Shown here one piece after another: positions 11,815 to 23,432 of a stretch of 64,000 bases of DNA. The DNA comes from Simmondsia chinensis (Eukaryota; Streptophyta; Magnoliopsida; Caryophyllales; Simmondsiaceae): the NCBI GenBank assembly GCA_018398585.1, contig JAGTTD010000003.1:10734637-10798636 (forward strand), read 5' to 3'. Numbering within the stretch: position 1 is the stretch's first letter; each line of letters begins with the position of its first letter. Both the position numbers and the translations under genes were made by a program. Below the pieces are notes generated by a model. The model saw only the letters and a list, made by a program, of their open reading frames with translations. It searched no databases and had not been told where the DNA came from.

Positions 11815-13403
11815 GATGTGTGTTTTTCTACGTCTATCAAAATTTAATATTATACCCTATCCACTAAATACGTATAAATTGAAGTTTAGGGCGAGAGGGT
11901 GTCTAACCACGGGGACTAAGAGTATTTGAATTTATTCAATGACCTAAATTGATTTGAAGAAAATTTTAGAGATTTTTGTGTTGGTTAATCAAGAAAACGG
12001 CAACTAAACTAAGGTAATCTACTTCTAAAGGGGAAAAGAGTTTGGAATTGGAACTTAGGGTTTCAAATCCATCATTAGCCAATTATTCTTGTGTAAACTC
12101 TAAAATTAGGATTATTGATTGTCACACGGGGAGTGGTTTGGGCTACAAGCTTCAACCTACTAAGGTGATGTTGTTGGTATCGCGTATTGACCCTATCTAA
12201 CTAAAGCATAAAGAAAATAGGCTCTACCTAAGGTATTGTTATTTATCACGTATTGCCCTTATCTAACTAAAGTATAGAGAAGATAGGCTTTAATTAACAA
12301 TTCGGTGAATGCTATTATTTGATTTAATTAATCCTAAGGCTAAAAGCACGAAAAATTAATTTATAATTATCAACATCAACGATTAAAGGTAATCATCTCA
12401 ATTGAATAAACAATTAAAGCACAATATTTCAAAGTATTTCTCACGATCAAGCAATTCATGTAATAAATTATCCTGAAATTAAAAGTAACACAAAAGTAAA
12501 ATCGTTAAGACTTCATCTAACCTTAGAGAGCAAGTTAGCTCTCCATCAAGGATGAACTGGTGAAGGAGGAGATGAATGAATTCATGTTGATTTCCGCAAC
12601 AATTTTGCTCTCGTTACAATTTAACAAAAAAAGAAAAATAAAATATTGAAAGAGAGAGAGAATTGAGAATATGTTAAGCGGTGCTGCTGCAGTGCCAGTA
12701 CAAAGCAGAGAACTTCCTCCCTCAAACAGAGCCGAAAATCCCCTAAAACAGAGCATAAACTGCGTTTATATCCATTCTCCCCACCGGCTTTCTCCCTCAT
12801 TGAACCCTACGTAAGCCCTATTCAATGCTGGGTTGGACTGGGATTGACAGTGTGGGTGACGATTGGACTGTGCAGAGGTGGGCCAGACATTGGGCATAGT
12901 GTCGGTGACTGATGGACTGAGCAGAGGACGTGGCCCGGACTGGTCTGGTGTTGGAGGTGATTGGGTTTACGTTTGGGCTCAGCTAAAGATAATGGGCTGA
13001 GAACGAGCTTACGTTGTGGGTCGGGTGGAGGTTGCGGATGACGGTGCTGCTGTGAGTTTGACTGGAGATGACGAGCCTGAGAAACAACTTGGACCTGCGA
13101 AGATTGGCCTTGCGTTTGGTCACGGGTGAGCTTTGGCCAGAGGTTGGTGATGACGGGCCTGGTACGGGTCAGTGTGTTGGGTCGGGCTTGGCTCGTATGA
13201 TCTCATTGGGATCTCCAATTGACCTAATTTAATTGTTTACGCATCGAATTTGACTTGTTTGCACCAAATTTTAACAATTTCTGGATCTTTAATTTTGAAC
13301 CTATATAATATAAAAATTGACAAAGTAAGTATTAAACTATACTTAAAAAGGTCCCAAATAATTAAAATAACAATTAAAAGATGCGTAAATATGAGATGCA
13401 ACA
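11815..13403 (-). repeat. 3' LTR of Athila-like copy 2
   Basis: Plus-strand reading TGATGTGTGTTTTTCTACG to GAGATGCAACA, 1589 bp. Aligns with 35835-37430 across its whole length with clear divergence. It is the reverse complement of the copy 1 LTR type. The open frame at 12535-12756 lies in the LTR and has a counterpart at 36561-36791; it has no known domain. Confidence 0.9.
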
Positions 13404-13740
13404 CCCCCACACCTAATGTTTGCTAGCCTCGAGCAAAGCATTGGATAGATATAAAGACTTAAGTGACCAACTACCCCAACCTTCACCAAATTTTCCGAGA
13501 TTAACACATAAATTACAATTTAAGGCAAGATTAAGTCATCTAAAACATTTTCTAATTCCATGAATTTAGATGATTAAACTTCACCACTCATCATAGAATT
13601 TCAATTACCCCGTATCAACTAATAGAAACTACTCAAGCAATTTAAGTACACAAGTAAAAGTGAATGGGATCTCATACCGTGGAATCTCTTCAGATTCTTG
13701 CATCCAACCAAATATACTAAGGTTTTGTACACCCACACTA
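13404..13740 (-). other. 3' polypurine tract and distal 3' non-coding region of Athila-like copy 2
   Basis: On the minus strand AGGTGTGGGGG abuts the LTR start TGTTGCATCTC, with GAGGCTAGCAAAC just before, matching copy 1 at 5434-5463. The rest aligns with copy 1 at about 5120-5430. The segment ends at the CACTA target duplication (13736-13740) of the chromovirus and continues at 24701. Confidence 0.8.
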
Positions 13741-14377
13741 TGTCGCAATCTTGGGATTGTGACAGCTAAAGTTCACCAACTTAGGCCCGTAATGACAATA
13801 GAGGTTTAGATGAGAAAGAAAGAAAGAGAGTTTGAGATGATAAAAGAATTAGACTTAGAGAAAGATAGAGAGAATTAGATGAGAAAATATGAGGAAGTAT
13901 TTCATTAATTCTTGGATGATTACAAAATGAATTACAATTTTCTATTTATAGATCACACAAAGAAATAATAAAATAATATCTAACAATATCAATTACATCA
14001 ATTAAATCTCAAAATACAATCTTAGAGGATCTAATCCTAACGGCTAGTTTAAGGAAAAACAACGACTAGAACAGCTGGAGCTAATGGCTAGATGGGAGTG
14101 TCCTGGGCACGGCTAGGCTGGGGACGGACGCTGGGAACACGGACCTGGAAGGCCCTGGACACGCGCTTGACGCTGCCTTGTCAAGGAACTGCGCAGCAAC
14201 CTGACAATGTCATGACATTGTCATGACATGCGATTGCACGGACTTGGGCAGCGAACCTGGACGCGGACTTGGGCAGCGACATGACACGGCTTGACAAGCG
14301 ATCTTGACACGGACTTGAAGACACTTGCTCGATATCTAGACAAAGTCAAGGGAACCAAAAGGGTCATGACCATGACA
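13741..14377 (-). repeat. 3' LTR of the chromovirus
   Basis: 637 bp, ends CATGACA. A minus-strand TATA-like box (CTATAAATAG) lies near 13950, as expected for a promoter in the LTR. Contains alternating GACATG/TGACAA motifs near the right end. Confidence 0.92.
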
Positions 14378-14391
14378 ATAACCCCTCCTCA
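14378..14391 (-). promoter_or_regulatory. Polypurine tract of the chromovirus
   Basis: Minus-strand TGAGGAGGGGTTAT lies directly before the LTR start TGTCATGG. Confidence 0.8.
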
Positions 14392-14401
14392 AGTCAATCC
14401 T

Positions 14402-14580
14402 TGTCCTCAAGGATTGAAATTTGGAAATTGGCCTTGGATGAAGGCCCAATCTTCCCAAGTAGCGGCTTCACTTGGCACATTCTCCTATTGGACTAGGAGT
14501 TGAGTCAGCTTCTTTCCTTTCCGCATTAGGGTCCATTGCATGATCACGACTTTAGGTTGAACCTCCGGATCTCCATCCTA
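14402..14580 (-). pseudogene. Chromodomain-like C-terminus of chromovirus pol (decayed)
   Basis: After a stop at about 14581 the minus strand still reads VQPKVVIMQW, LTQLLVQ, stop, ENVPSEAATWEDWAFIQGQF in one frame. This is the chromodomain pattern (VxW then ATWED) that directs chromovirus integrase to chromatin. The aromatic residue expected after LVQ is a TAG, a single change from TGG. A further stop ends the frame just before the polypurine tract. Confidence 0.7.
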
Positions 14581-15780
14581 ATCACAACTAGGCAAAGCAA
14601 TACTAGGCACAATGTTGTCCCCAATCTTTTTCATAAGACAGGAGACATGAAACACAGGGTGGACCTTAGAGTCTTGAGGTAGTTCTAGTTTGTAAGTCAC
14701 CTTCCCGACCTTGGCAAGCACCTTAAAGGGCCCATAGTATCTAGCGGCCAATTTAAGGTTTCCCCTCATGGCCACCGAAGTTTGCCTATAGGGTTGAAGT
14801 TTAAGGTAAACTAAGTCACCTACGTCAAAATGTCTTTCGGTTCTATGTAAGTCTACTTGTTGTTTGTAGAGGTGCTGGGCCTCAACTAAGTTTTCCCTTA
14901 GCAAATTAGCCATGGTTTGTCTTTCATTGACCAAGTTCTCCACTCCGGGTGGGGAAGAGACACAAGGATAATCTATGGCCTAAATTCTAGGTTCATAATC
15001 ATAAAGCGCAAAGAAAGGTGTAGTTTTAAGGGAGGAATGATAATTTGTATTATACCAGAATTTGGCAAGTGGAAGCCATTGTGCCCACATCTTAGGCTTG
15101 TTTAACGCCATAGCCCTCAAATAGTTTTCCAAGCATTGATTGACACGTTCCGTCTGACCATCGGATTGCAGATGGCAAGAAGTACTCATGTTGAGCTCAA
15201 CACCGGCCAAGCAAAATAATTCTTTCCAAAAGAGGCTTTGGAAAGTACCGTCCCTATCTGACACTAAGGACCTCGATAACCCATGTAATCTATAAACAGT
15301 TTCAAGGAAAACTTGAGCTACCTTGGTGGCGGTAAAAGGGTGCGTCAATGTCAAGAAATGAGCATATTTCATGAAACGGTCAACCACCACTAAAATTGTG
15401 TCCTTGCCCAATGATCGCGGTAGGCCTTCTATGAAATCCAAACTTATGCTCTCCCATGCGTGACTTGGAATAGGCAACGGTTGTAGAAATCCGGGGTATG
15501 CCACATGTTCATTCTTTGTGTGTTGGCATACATCGCACCTAGCTATCCAATCACTAAACCTTTGTTTCATGTTAGGACAATAAAACAATCGCTTGGCCCT
15601 TATCAAGGAACCGTGAACACCGGAGTGCCCTCCAACCGGTGAGTCATGCAAGGCATGCATGATTTTTTGGCGGAGCTCCGTGTTTTGGCCGATATAGATG
15701 CGGCCTTTGTAGCGAAGGACACCACCATGGTAATAGAAAGGGCCTTGAACCATAGGATCAAGGGTGACTTAGGTAATAAG
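14578..15780 (-). pseudogene. pol: Integrase of the chromovirus
   Basis: The upper part (15753-14980) opens with HALHDSPVGGHSGVHGSL and CDVCQ, giving the H2C2 zinc-binding module. The catalytic core has the three acidic residues in LDFIEGLP, SDRDGTF and SDGQTERVN. A frameshift near 14960 separates the C-terminal part (14943-14578), which holds HFDVGDLVYLKLQPYRQTS and the chromovirus motif VHPVFHVSCL before the chromodomain. It joined cDNA to the host genome when active. The catalytic residues survive, but the frame breaks make the protein non-functional. Confidence 0.9.
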
Positions 15781-17758
15781 GTCTAAGGCTCGTTTGTCAT
15801 TTTCATAGCTAGCCTCTACCTCACGTACCCATTGAGGTACCACGGCTGTCAACATAGAGCATGACCCAAATGCAACCTCTTCATCACATCTAGACAAGGC
15901 ATCCACGGCCTTATTTTCAAGGCCCTTGCGGTACATAATGCTATAGCTAAGGCCCGTAAGTTTTCACATGCCTTTTTGTTTTAATTGAGTGGTAATGTGC
16001 TGGTCCAAAAGGAAACGAAGGCTAGCATGGTCGGTCTTAATAATGAAGTGATTGTCTAGTAGGTAATGGCACCATTTGTCAACGGCCATAGGCTCCTTTT
16101 CATATCCGGAGAGGCCCAAATGCCGAGGGCCTAAGGCCTTACTAAGGTAAGCTAAGGGCCTACCTTCTTGACATAGTATGGCCCCAATACGTATCCCACA
16201 TGCATCGGTCTCAAGTATGAAGGGCTTACTAAAATCCAGTAGTACAAGCACCGGTGCGGACACCATGGCATGCTTGAGGGTGTCAAACGCAAGTTGGGCA
16301 CCCTCATTCCAATGGAATTCACCCTTGGAAAGGAGGCAAGTCAAGGGCTTACTAATTGATCCATAACCTCTGATAAACTTACGGTAGTAACCCGTGAACC
16401 CTAAGAAACCCCTAAGACTTGTTAGGCTTTTCGGTTGTGGCCAAGCAGTCATGGCCTCAATCTTGCTAGGGTCCGTAGCCACCCCATTTTGACTAATGAT
16501 GTGTCCCAGGTACTCCACATGGTCTATACCAAAGGCACATTTACTCTTTTTTGCATACAATTTATGGGTACAAAGGGTCTCAAGGACCTCACCGAGAGGT
16601 CCAGTGTGTGTCTCCATACTAGGGCTATAGACTAATATATCATCAAAGAAAACTAAAACAAATTTACGAAGGAAGGAAGAGAAGACCTCATTCATAAGAG
16701 CTTGGAATGTGGCCGGAGCGTTTGTGAGACCAAAAAGCATGACCTTGAACTCATAGTGACCATGATGAGTACGGAAAGCGGTCTTGTGTCTATCTTCCTC
16801 GCGAACCCTTATTTTGGTGATACCCTACCCTAAGGTCTATCTTTGAAAACACACAAGCTCCACGTAACTCGTCAAGTAGATCGTCAATAGCCGGTACAGG
16901 AAATTGGTCCCTAACGGTTATACTATTGAGTTGACGATAATCCACACAAAAACGATACGTGCGATCTTTCTTACGAACAAGTAACACCAGGGAAGCAAAG
17001 GGGCTTCGGCTAGGTTGTACAATGGAAGAATATAGCATTTCCTTAAATTGCTTCTCGATCTCACTTTTTTTACTATGGGGATAGCGATAAGGTCTTATGT
17101 GAACGGGTTTAGCATTAGGTTGGGTGGGTATCGCATGGCCATGGGCACAATTTGGGGGTAGGGATTTGGGAATGTCAAAAACATCTTTATATTGTCTAAG
17201 GATTGGCCCTAGGTCGGGGTGGACATATGATTCTTTTTCCTCATTACCAATTGCCATGAATAAATGACCCACGACACTATTAACTTTCGTTTTAAGAAAT
17301 CGAGTAAGACCCTTTTCGGACATAGCATGCAAAGCGGCATTATTGGATGATCCTTGTAAATGAACCGGTTTACCATATTTGACACTTGAAAATTTGAGAT
17401 TCGTGAAATTGAAAGTGATCGGGCCATACCTTTGAAGCCAATCTACACCAAGAACCATGTCGCTTCCTCTCAACTCTAGCACCCGTAAGTCATCCGAGAA
17501 CACATGGCCTTGCACTTTCCACTTTAAGCTTGGGCACTTTTGGCAGCTAATCAAGCTTTCGCCATTAGCAACCGTCACGGTCATTACTACAGTCGGAACG
17601 ATGTCAAGCTTGAATTCGTTAACGACGCTCGAGTCTAGGAAGCTATTCGCGCTTCCACTATCAACAAGGATCGTGAGGGCCCTTTTCTTGACCGAACCCT
17701 TCAATCTCAAGGTGTTGTGGGTGATTCTCCCCGAAAGTGCATTCAAGGAGATCTCCAT
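15781..17758 (-). pseudogene. pol: Protease, reverse transcriptase and RNase H of the chromovirus
   Basis: From 17758 downward: aspartic protease with catalytic [12 protein letters not shown] and the later [12 protein letters not shown]-part with [20 protein letters not shown] and [19 protein letters not shown] up to [13 protein letters not shown] frameshift near 16790 moves to the next frame (16740-15964), with FGLTNAPATFQALMN, the active site VFFDDILVYS, the thumb region YLGHIISQNGVATDPSKIEA and RNase H starting at LETDACGIRIGAILCQEG. The segment 15960-15781 carries YRKGLENKAVDALSR, the RNase H to integrase linker. The conserved Gln/Glu positions of RNase H are partly changed. Start codons within the polyprotein are not meaningful. 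Confidence 0.92.
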
Positions 17759-17788
17759 GACGCCATCACCTTCTTCTTCTTGAGGAAT

Positions 17789-18921
17789 TTATTCCTCAAC
17801 GTTTCCCGATTCCTCTTCATCATCATCTTCAACTTCTTGACCCTCCATACTTTGGAGTTGCTTGTTCTTACACACATGCCAGGGATAATACCTCTCATGA
17901 CATTTATAACACTGCCCGGGATCTCGTCTAGGCTCATTGGAACTGGAAGGATTGTTGGGCCCGGAACGTGCTGTCACGCCTTGTGTCACGGACGCTTGGG
18001 ACTGGCCCGTGCCTTGGAACGACACACTTGGGCCTGAGCGGAACGAAGACCCCGGCTTGGAGCCATATGATGGTTTGTTGAAGCTAGGTTTGGGACCCGT
18101 GGCCCCCTAGATTTCGGCTATAGTGATTTCTTGTAACTTGGCTTGTTCTATGGCGTAACTCATGTCAGTAGGCCGATTAGCCTTAACGGCCGTACGTATT
18201 GCGGGCTTCAACCCACCAATAAAACTTGAAACGAAATAAGACTCACTTAGTGTAGGGTGGTAGATCATCATCCAGCTGCATAATTCTTCAAACTGAACCT
18301 CATACTCCTCCACGGTTCCCATTTGAGCCATCTTGTTGAATTGCTCCACCACGTCCTGCAAGGACTTGTCCCCAAAACTCTTGCATAGCTCATCAATGAA
18401 GAATTGCCATGTAATGATGGGATGCCGCAGCTCTAAGGCATGGAACCAAAGATCGCCATAGTCATGTAAGCATGACGAAGCCAAACCAACCCATTCATCC
18501 GTTGGAATTTGATACCAATGAAAATACTTCATGCATTTACGAATCCATACCCAAGGGTTCTTGCCATCAAACTTTGTAAAGTCGAGTTTTGGGTTATAGT
18601 GAGCGGACCAAGAAGTGTGCTAATATCATTTCCACTATGCTCCCCATCCTCGGATCGGGGGTGGTGTCATATGTCTCTTTGTTCAGGAGCACGGTGGGTG
18701 GTGGTGATGGTGGCGGTAGGACTCCTTGGCCTCCAATGTGGACATAGTTGCCCGACCCCACATGTTCCCCATGCGTTGCAACTTCTAGAGCAACCTCAAG
18801 CACGGTCTCGGGACGTTTCTCTTGATCCCTTAGCATACGGTTTACTGCCTCTGTTAGTGTTGCCATATTGTCATGTATCCCACGTTGGGTTTGTTCAAAC
18901 CCCGCAAACTTGGTAATCAAG
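17789..18921 (-). pseudogene. gag: gag of the chromovirus, main part
   Basis: Follows the 5' gag piece at 23433-23568, from which it is separated by element A. It reads LITKFAGFEQTQRG and a Pro-rich linker (18920-18594), then in another frame (18532-18107) the capsid core FHWYQIPTDEWVGLASSCLH, FIDELCKSFGDKSLQDVVEQ and MGTVEEYEVQFEEL. A stop at about 18105 precedes the nucleocapsid part (18025-17789) with one zinc knuckle, CYKCHERYYPWHVC. The knuckle has Tyr where the metal-binding His should be, a one-base change. The protein would have packaged element RNA; it is now broken in at least three places. Confidence 0.85.
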
Positions 18922-19380
18922 TGTTAAGGTTTCGAAGATTGGGCTCTTGAACCTTAACCTTGGTTGGGATAGATAGAGTATGAGATAAGAAAGAATATAG
19001 AATTTAGGTGAGAAAGAAGGGAAAAGAGATGAGACCGAAGAGTTTGATCTCAAAATGAGATTGATGTTTGATAACTTTCATTGAATGAATTCTGATTACA
19101 GCATAAGGCACTATTTATAGCAATTAGGACTAACTAATACATTGCATCAAGACAAATGGCTAACCAACTTAAGCTAGAAACTATCTAGAATATTCTAGAA
19201 TACAACTAACTAATATTCAAATTTATTATAAGCGCGAAGGACAGAACAGCAACAGCCCAGCAGTACCCACGCAGCAGCAGCAGAGTGAAATGCAGATCAG
19301 AAGCAGAATTTTAACTACCAACTACAATTCCAGCCAACAAGCCAATTTAAATCTATGCCTCGGATTCTCGGTTTATAACA
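18922..19380 (-). repeat. 3' LTR of element A
   Basis: Matches 22963-23432. A minus-strand TATA-like box (GCTATAAATAG) lies near 19110-19122. Confidence 0.93.
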
Positions 19381-19393
19381 TTCCCTTCCCCTT
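19381..19393 (-). promoter_or_regulatory. Polypurine tract of element A
   Basis: Minus-strand AAGGGGAAGGGAA abuts the LTR start TGTTATAAACC. Confidence 0.85.
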
Positions 19394-19837
19394 GAAAACA
19401 TTCTTACCCTCAAGAATAGATGAGAGTTGTCACAATGAAGAACTCTAATTGCATAGGAAAAGGTGACTGAAATTATGAATGCTAGCTGAAACTTATTGCA
19501 AATGAAACGAGCCAAGGCTGTACTGACTTCTGTAATTCAGCAAATCCATGAAGAAAACATCTTGTTTCGACATAAAGTTGCGTTTGAATGCACAATGCCC
19601 CTCAGGAGGTCTGCACTGATCAAACCAAACATCACAACACCTCATGAAGCAGTTAACACAGCTCAAAACCCAGACTTGCTGCTGAAACTCCCCAAATGCA
19701 GAAACAATTCTGTTTTTATGCATGTAGTAAGCTACATTACTGATTTTGTGTATCTTTATCCCCATTAAACTGCATAGGAATCCTTGAGCATCTTGGGAGG
19801 CCTTCCAAACACAAACCAAGAGAACCAACTATTGATT

Positions 19838-20932
19838 TTAGCTTGAAAACATTTCAAAATGCAGCTCCAACAACCATACCCCTTGATCATGGAAGCAACA
19901 CACATACGAAATTGTTTCATCTTGGATCTTATCCAAATTTGTATTGCTTACACAACCACAATTAAACCAACTCATGACATGCTTAACACATTCTTGATTG
20001 CTTTCCAAATGCACCCAAATAGCTGCAGAAACCAGGAATTCAGCAGAACCAACCTGATGCAGTTCAAAACGACATATTACAGCTCGGTGTATGTCCATAT
20101 GGAAGTTATTTGAAGTGAACAAGTTATTACACCTTCTAAAAGGCATAATAGCACCAACCAAACTTAATCTGATCAGCTTATTTACTACCAACAGTGAAGA
20201 AATTCTCCAGGAATTTTTTGCTTCCTTGCTGATTTTAACACTGATTTTAGCTGAAGTTCTCCTCAATCTTACGTTGCTCTTCTCCACCAAAATATTAAGG
20301 ACGTATTGGAGCTTGTGCATATGAGTTTTCCATTCAAAACCATCACAACCAATCACCCCAAACTTGTTCAGTTTCTGCCCCAGAAGTCCAGCTTTCCCAA
20401 TCACTTGTAATTCACCCCCTCCCGGCTTCCAGGACCTGCCATCTCCAATTTCATCATTTAAAGCACCCGTTGAACTGGTGTGGATTTGATCAGAGGTCTG
20501 TCTTCCTACATTACAACATTTGAACACAACCTTCAGCTCAATTGCTTGCAAAGGAACCCAGCCTTGTTTGTTGTGGACCTTGAGGCGCACTCTTGCAGCT
20601 CGAGTGCTTCTTTTCAGCAAAGATTCGACCCCTCTCAGCCTCATATAGACTTGAGAACCTTCTCCCGGACTAGAAGGCAACTTATCATAGGAGCTTACAC
20701 TTGGACAAGTCGTAACTCTACTCACATAAAGGAATAAATCATTCCGAACTTGCCGATCGGCATGCCGAAAATGCATATCAGCTTCTGGAATTGAATCTGG
20801 AGGACTAACACCATCTGTTTGAAGGTGCACTTGAGGATTAACCGTCACAAGCATGGCCAACGTCATCTTTTCCTTCATGAGATCACAAGACTTGTTCAAA
20901 TATACCTCATTTGGAAGCTCATGAGGTCTCAC
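19838..20932 (-). CDS. Open frame 2 of element A, function unknown
   Basis: A 364-codon frame, the longest intact one in the window. It opens with MRPHELPNEVYLNKSCDLMK and contains VYMRLRGVESLLKRSTRAAR, WVPLQAIELKVVFKCC and a basic stretch around NVRLRRTSAKISVKISKEAK. No zinc knuckle, DSG, FFDD or DDE motif, signal peptide or transmembrane segment is seen. It lies 117 bases downstream of frame 1 on the same strand. It may be a degraded or divergent structural protein, or a captured sequence. The lack of stops in a young element is the only hint that it might be translated. Confidence 0.45.
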   Translation of the reverse strand: MRPHELPNEVYLNKSCDLMKEKMTLAMLVTVNPQVHLQTDGVSPPDSIPEADMHFRHADRQVRNDLFLYVSRVTTCPSVSSYDKLPSSPGEGSQVYMRLRGVESLLKRSTRAARVRLKVHNKQGWVPLQAIELKVVFKCCNVGRQTSDQIHTSSTGALNDEIGDGRSWKPGGGELQVIGKAGLLGQKLNKFGVIGCDGFEWKTHMHKLQYVLNILVEKSNVRLRRTSAKISVKISKEAKNSWRISSLLVVNKLIRLSLVGAIMPFRRCNNLFTSNNFHMDIHRAVICRFELHQVGSAEFLVSAAIWVHLESNQECVKHVMSWFNCGCVSNTNLDKIQDETISYVCCFHDQGVWLLELHFEMFSS

Positions 20933-21049
20933 GGCAATTTCTACTTCTGGAATGAGATTTTGAGAAATGCCTTCATCTGCTTGAGGAGGGACTGCGACCG
21001 CAACAAGGGAATCCTCAACTGAATGATATTGCTCAGCTGCAAAAGAGCT

Positions 21050-21856
21050 TCAATTCTGCATATAACCTTGCCAAGGGACAATACTTAACAAGTGTGGAGA
21101 TGTTTTCAATGATATTTCAGCAATGGCGTCAATTTCCCCAGTTGGAGTCTCAGATTCTGCTGCAACTAATTCTTGTATTCCTGCATACATAACGGTAAGA
21201 GCAGCCTCTCGAGTTAACTCCTGTTGATCATAAAGCATACTAGGTTGAACCACAACCACACGCTTCAATTTTGGCTTGGACAACTTCTTTTTACCCACAA
21301 CATCTCCCAATGCTTCACTTAGACGATTTCTCTTCGACCTACTCTTTGCTTTCTTAATCATTCCTCGGACATGTGAATCATATTCCCAACCCGGATGCAC
21401 CTCATATTGTATCTCAACAACGTCAAGAGACACTAACTCTCGCATAGAGTCTTTATAAGAATCATCTTGTTCAAACTCAGGTTCTTCTAGCTTGTATTCT
21501 TCACTTTCGGCATTGTCATGGCCGAGTTCATTTTCAACAACAACAGATTGTACCTCCTCTTTCTGCTCAACAACGAACTCTTGCAGTAGAACTACTTCCG
21601 TTGGTGGAACAATCTGGCTGGAAGGCTCAATTTGTTGCACCCGATCTTCTTTCTTCACATCCTCACCCAAAAGCTTCTTCAACATTTGTTGAATGCTGTC
21701 AAACTGGTGGTTAAGCTCGATTCTCTGCTGAATAAGCACAGCATTCCTCTGCTCAACTTTGACACAAAACTCCCGGAACCGATCGTTAAGGGAACACTGA
21801 GGTTTGATGGTAACATTTGCGCCAGCTCCCGATTGTGTCTTAAAACCATCATCCAT
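21050..21856 (-). CDS. Open frame 1 of element A, coiled-coil and acidic, gag-like position
   Basis: A 268-codon frame. The N-terminal 70 residues (FREFCVKVEQRNAVLIQQRI, then NHQFDSIQQMLKKLLGED) look like a coiled coil. A Glu-rich middle follows, then a basic cluster KKAKSRSKRNR and KKKLSKPKLKR that could bind nucleic acid or act as a nuclear signal. Being the first frame after the leader fits a gag-like role, but no capsid motif or zinc knuckle is recognised, so the function is unknown. Confidence 0.5.
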   Translation of the reverse strand: MDDGFKTQSGAGANVTIKPQCSLNDRFREFCVKVEQRNAVLIQQRIELNHQFDSIQQMLKKLLGEDVKKEDRVQQIEPSSQIVPPTEVVLLQEFVVEQKEEVQSVVVENELGHDNAESEEYKLEEPEFEQDDSYKDSMRELVSLDVVEIQYEVHPGWEYDSHVRGMIKKAKSRSKRNRLSEALGDVVGKKKLSKPKLKRVVVVQPSMLYDQQELTREAALTVMYAGIQELVAAESETPTGEIDAIAEISLKTSPHLLSIVPWQGYMQN

Positions 21857-22948
21857 ATTTGCAATGAATAACAGCTTTGATCTGAATCAGGACAGTTGCA
21901 GTGTACAATTCTAAATTTGCAGAAACGTAGAACTTATTTCGCAACTCTTCAACAATCGATTGCTTAATAAAATTCTACTCCTTAGTTCGCACAAACTCGC
22001 ACTTGCTATCGGTTCTATGCTCGTCAATGATTATAATCCCTAATTGATAAGCTTCGAACAAAACATCGAACAAACCCTAAGCGCGAACGATTTCTGACAG
22101 CAACATTTAGTCGAGTAATTCGACTTACACTTCTGAATTAGGCTCGACTCTAACTCAAAATCAAGTCCTTAACACAACACTCAAGCGATCCTAACGAACG
22201 AATCGGATTTCAACACCTTCGCTTCTCCTGTCAGATTTTCGCCTGCTGACAGATTTGTCGCCTAAGCAAATCTTGACTCCATAACATATAATTCTCAAAG
22301 ATCACCTTAGATTCTGATGAATTCTCATTACTTTTATGCTTAATGACATAATTTCGACATCATCCAACAACAAACACGAATTCTCAATGAATTGCAACTT
22401 GAAGATCAAAAATCTATTACCTGAATCTTCAACTTCTGAATTGCAAAATCTGTCATTACCACCATTCGGATGATTTTCTGCTATTCTGATGAGGATCAAG
22501 TATAATGTGGATCATATAACTCAATTTCGACTTCTTCTGAGCAGATTCAGGTGAAGGATCGATCAAGGACAGTTAGCTCAGCACCAAACTTCAGCAACTA
22601 ATTTTGCTTGCTTCTGCACTAAAACTCAGCTGCTAATGCTGGATTGATTCTACTGAATTCACTATGAATCAGCTTAAATGTTGATTGTACTCCACCAATA
22701 CTGATCAATTGAACTTCCTCCAATGTAATTCGATCACTTTAAATCCCAACCGAAAGCAACTCCAAGGCTGATGCAGAAAACTGATGCAATACGCGCCAAA
22801 ACTACTTCAAAATTTCAGATTTGAATTCTAATCCAAATCTGACTTAATGCAATATCAAACCTTCTTTTGTTGATTAATTGCAACACAATTAATCAAATTT
22901 TATAATTTTTTTTTTCAAATATGAACTTGATTCGGAAGCCAAATCAAG
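21857..22948 (-). other. Leader of element A
   Basis: About 1.1 kb of untranslated DNA between the primer-binding site and frame 1, rich in TTCTG/GATTC-type motifs. No gene seen. Confidence 0.6.
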
Positions 22949-22960
22949 GCTCTGATACCA
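22949..22960 (-). other. Primer-binding site of element A
   Basis: Minus-strand TGGTATCAGAGCC lies two bases inside the 5' LTR, complementary to the 3' end of initiator tRNA-Met. Confidence 0.92.
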
Positions 22961-22962
22961 AT

Positions 22963-23432
22963 TGTTAAGGTTTCAAAGATTGGGCTCTTGAACCTTAACC
23001 TTGGTTGGGATAGTGAGAGTATGAGATGAGAAAGAATATAGAGTTTAGATGAGAAAGAAGGGAAAAGAGATGTGAGAGAAGAGTTTGATCTCAAAATGAG
23101 ATTGATGTTTGATAACTTTCATTGAATGAATTCTGATTACAGCATAAGGCACTACTTATAGCAATTAGGACTAACTAATACATTGCATCAAGACAAATGG
23201 CTAACCAACTTAAGCTAGAAACTATCTAGAATATTCTAGAATACAACTAACTAATATTCAAATTTATTATTGGCGCCAAGGACAGAATAGCAGCAGCCCA
23301 GCAGTACCCACGCAGCAGCAGCAGAGTGAAATGCAGATCAGAAGCAGAATTTTAACCGAATTTTAACTACCAACTACAATTCCCGCCAACAAGCCAATTT
23401 AAATCTATGCCTCGGATTCTCGGTTTATAACA
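22963..23432 (-). repeat. 5' LTR of element A
   Basis: Pairs with 18922-19380; a few substitutions and one short duplication (GAATTTTAAC near 23350) distinguish them. Confidence 0.93.

Larger units (their letters stand above)
18922..23432 (-). mobile_element. Non-autonomous LTR element A inserted in chromovirus gag
   Basis: Bounded by TGTTAAGG and TATAACA with a perfect TCAAG duplication at 18917-18921 and 23433-23437. LTRs of 459 and 470 bp are about 96% alike by eye, so it is one of the youngest insertions here. The tRNA-iMet primer-binding site and polypurine tract set minus-strand polarity. It has two sizeable open frames but no protease, RT or integrase motif in any frame. It must rely on enzymes from another, unidentified element. 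Confidence 0.9.

Noticed and set aside
14291..14503. 70-codon plus-strand frame with the chromovirus LTR edge
   Set aside because: It spans the LTR and polypurine tract on the antisense strand; no domain.
18509..18916. 135-codon plus-strand frame
   Set aside because: Antisense shadow of chromovirus gag, which has clear capsid motifs.
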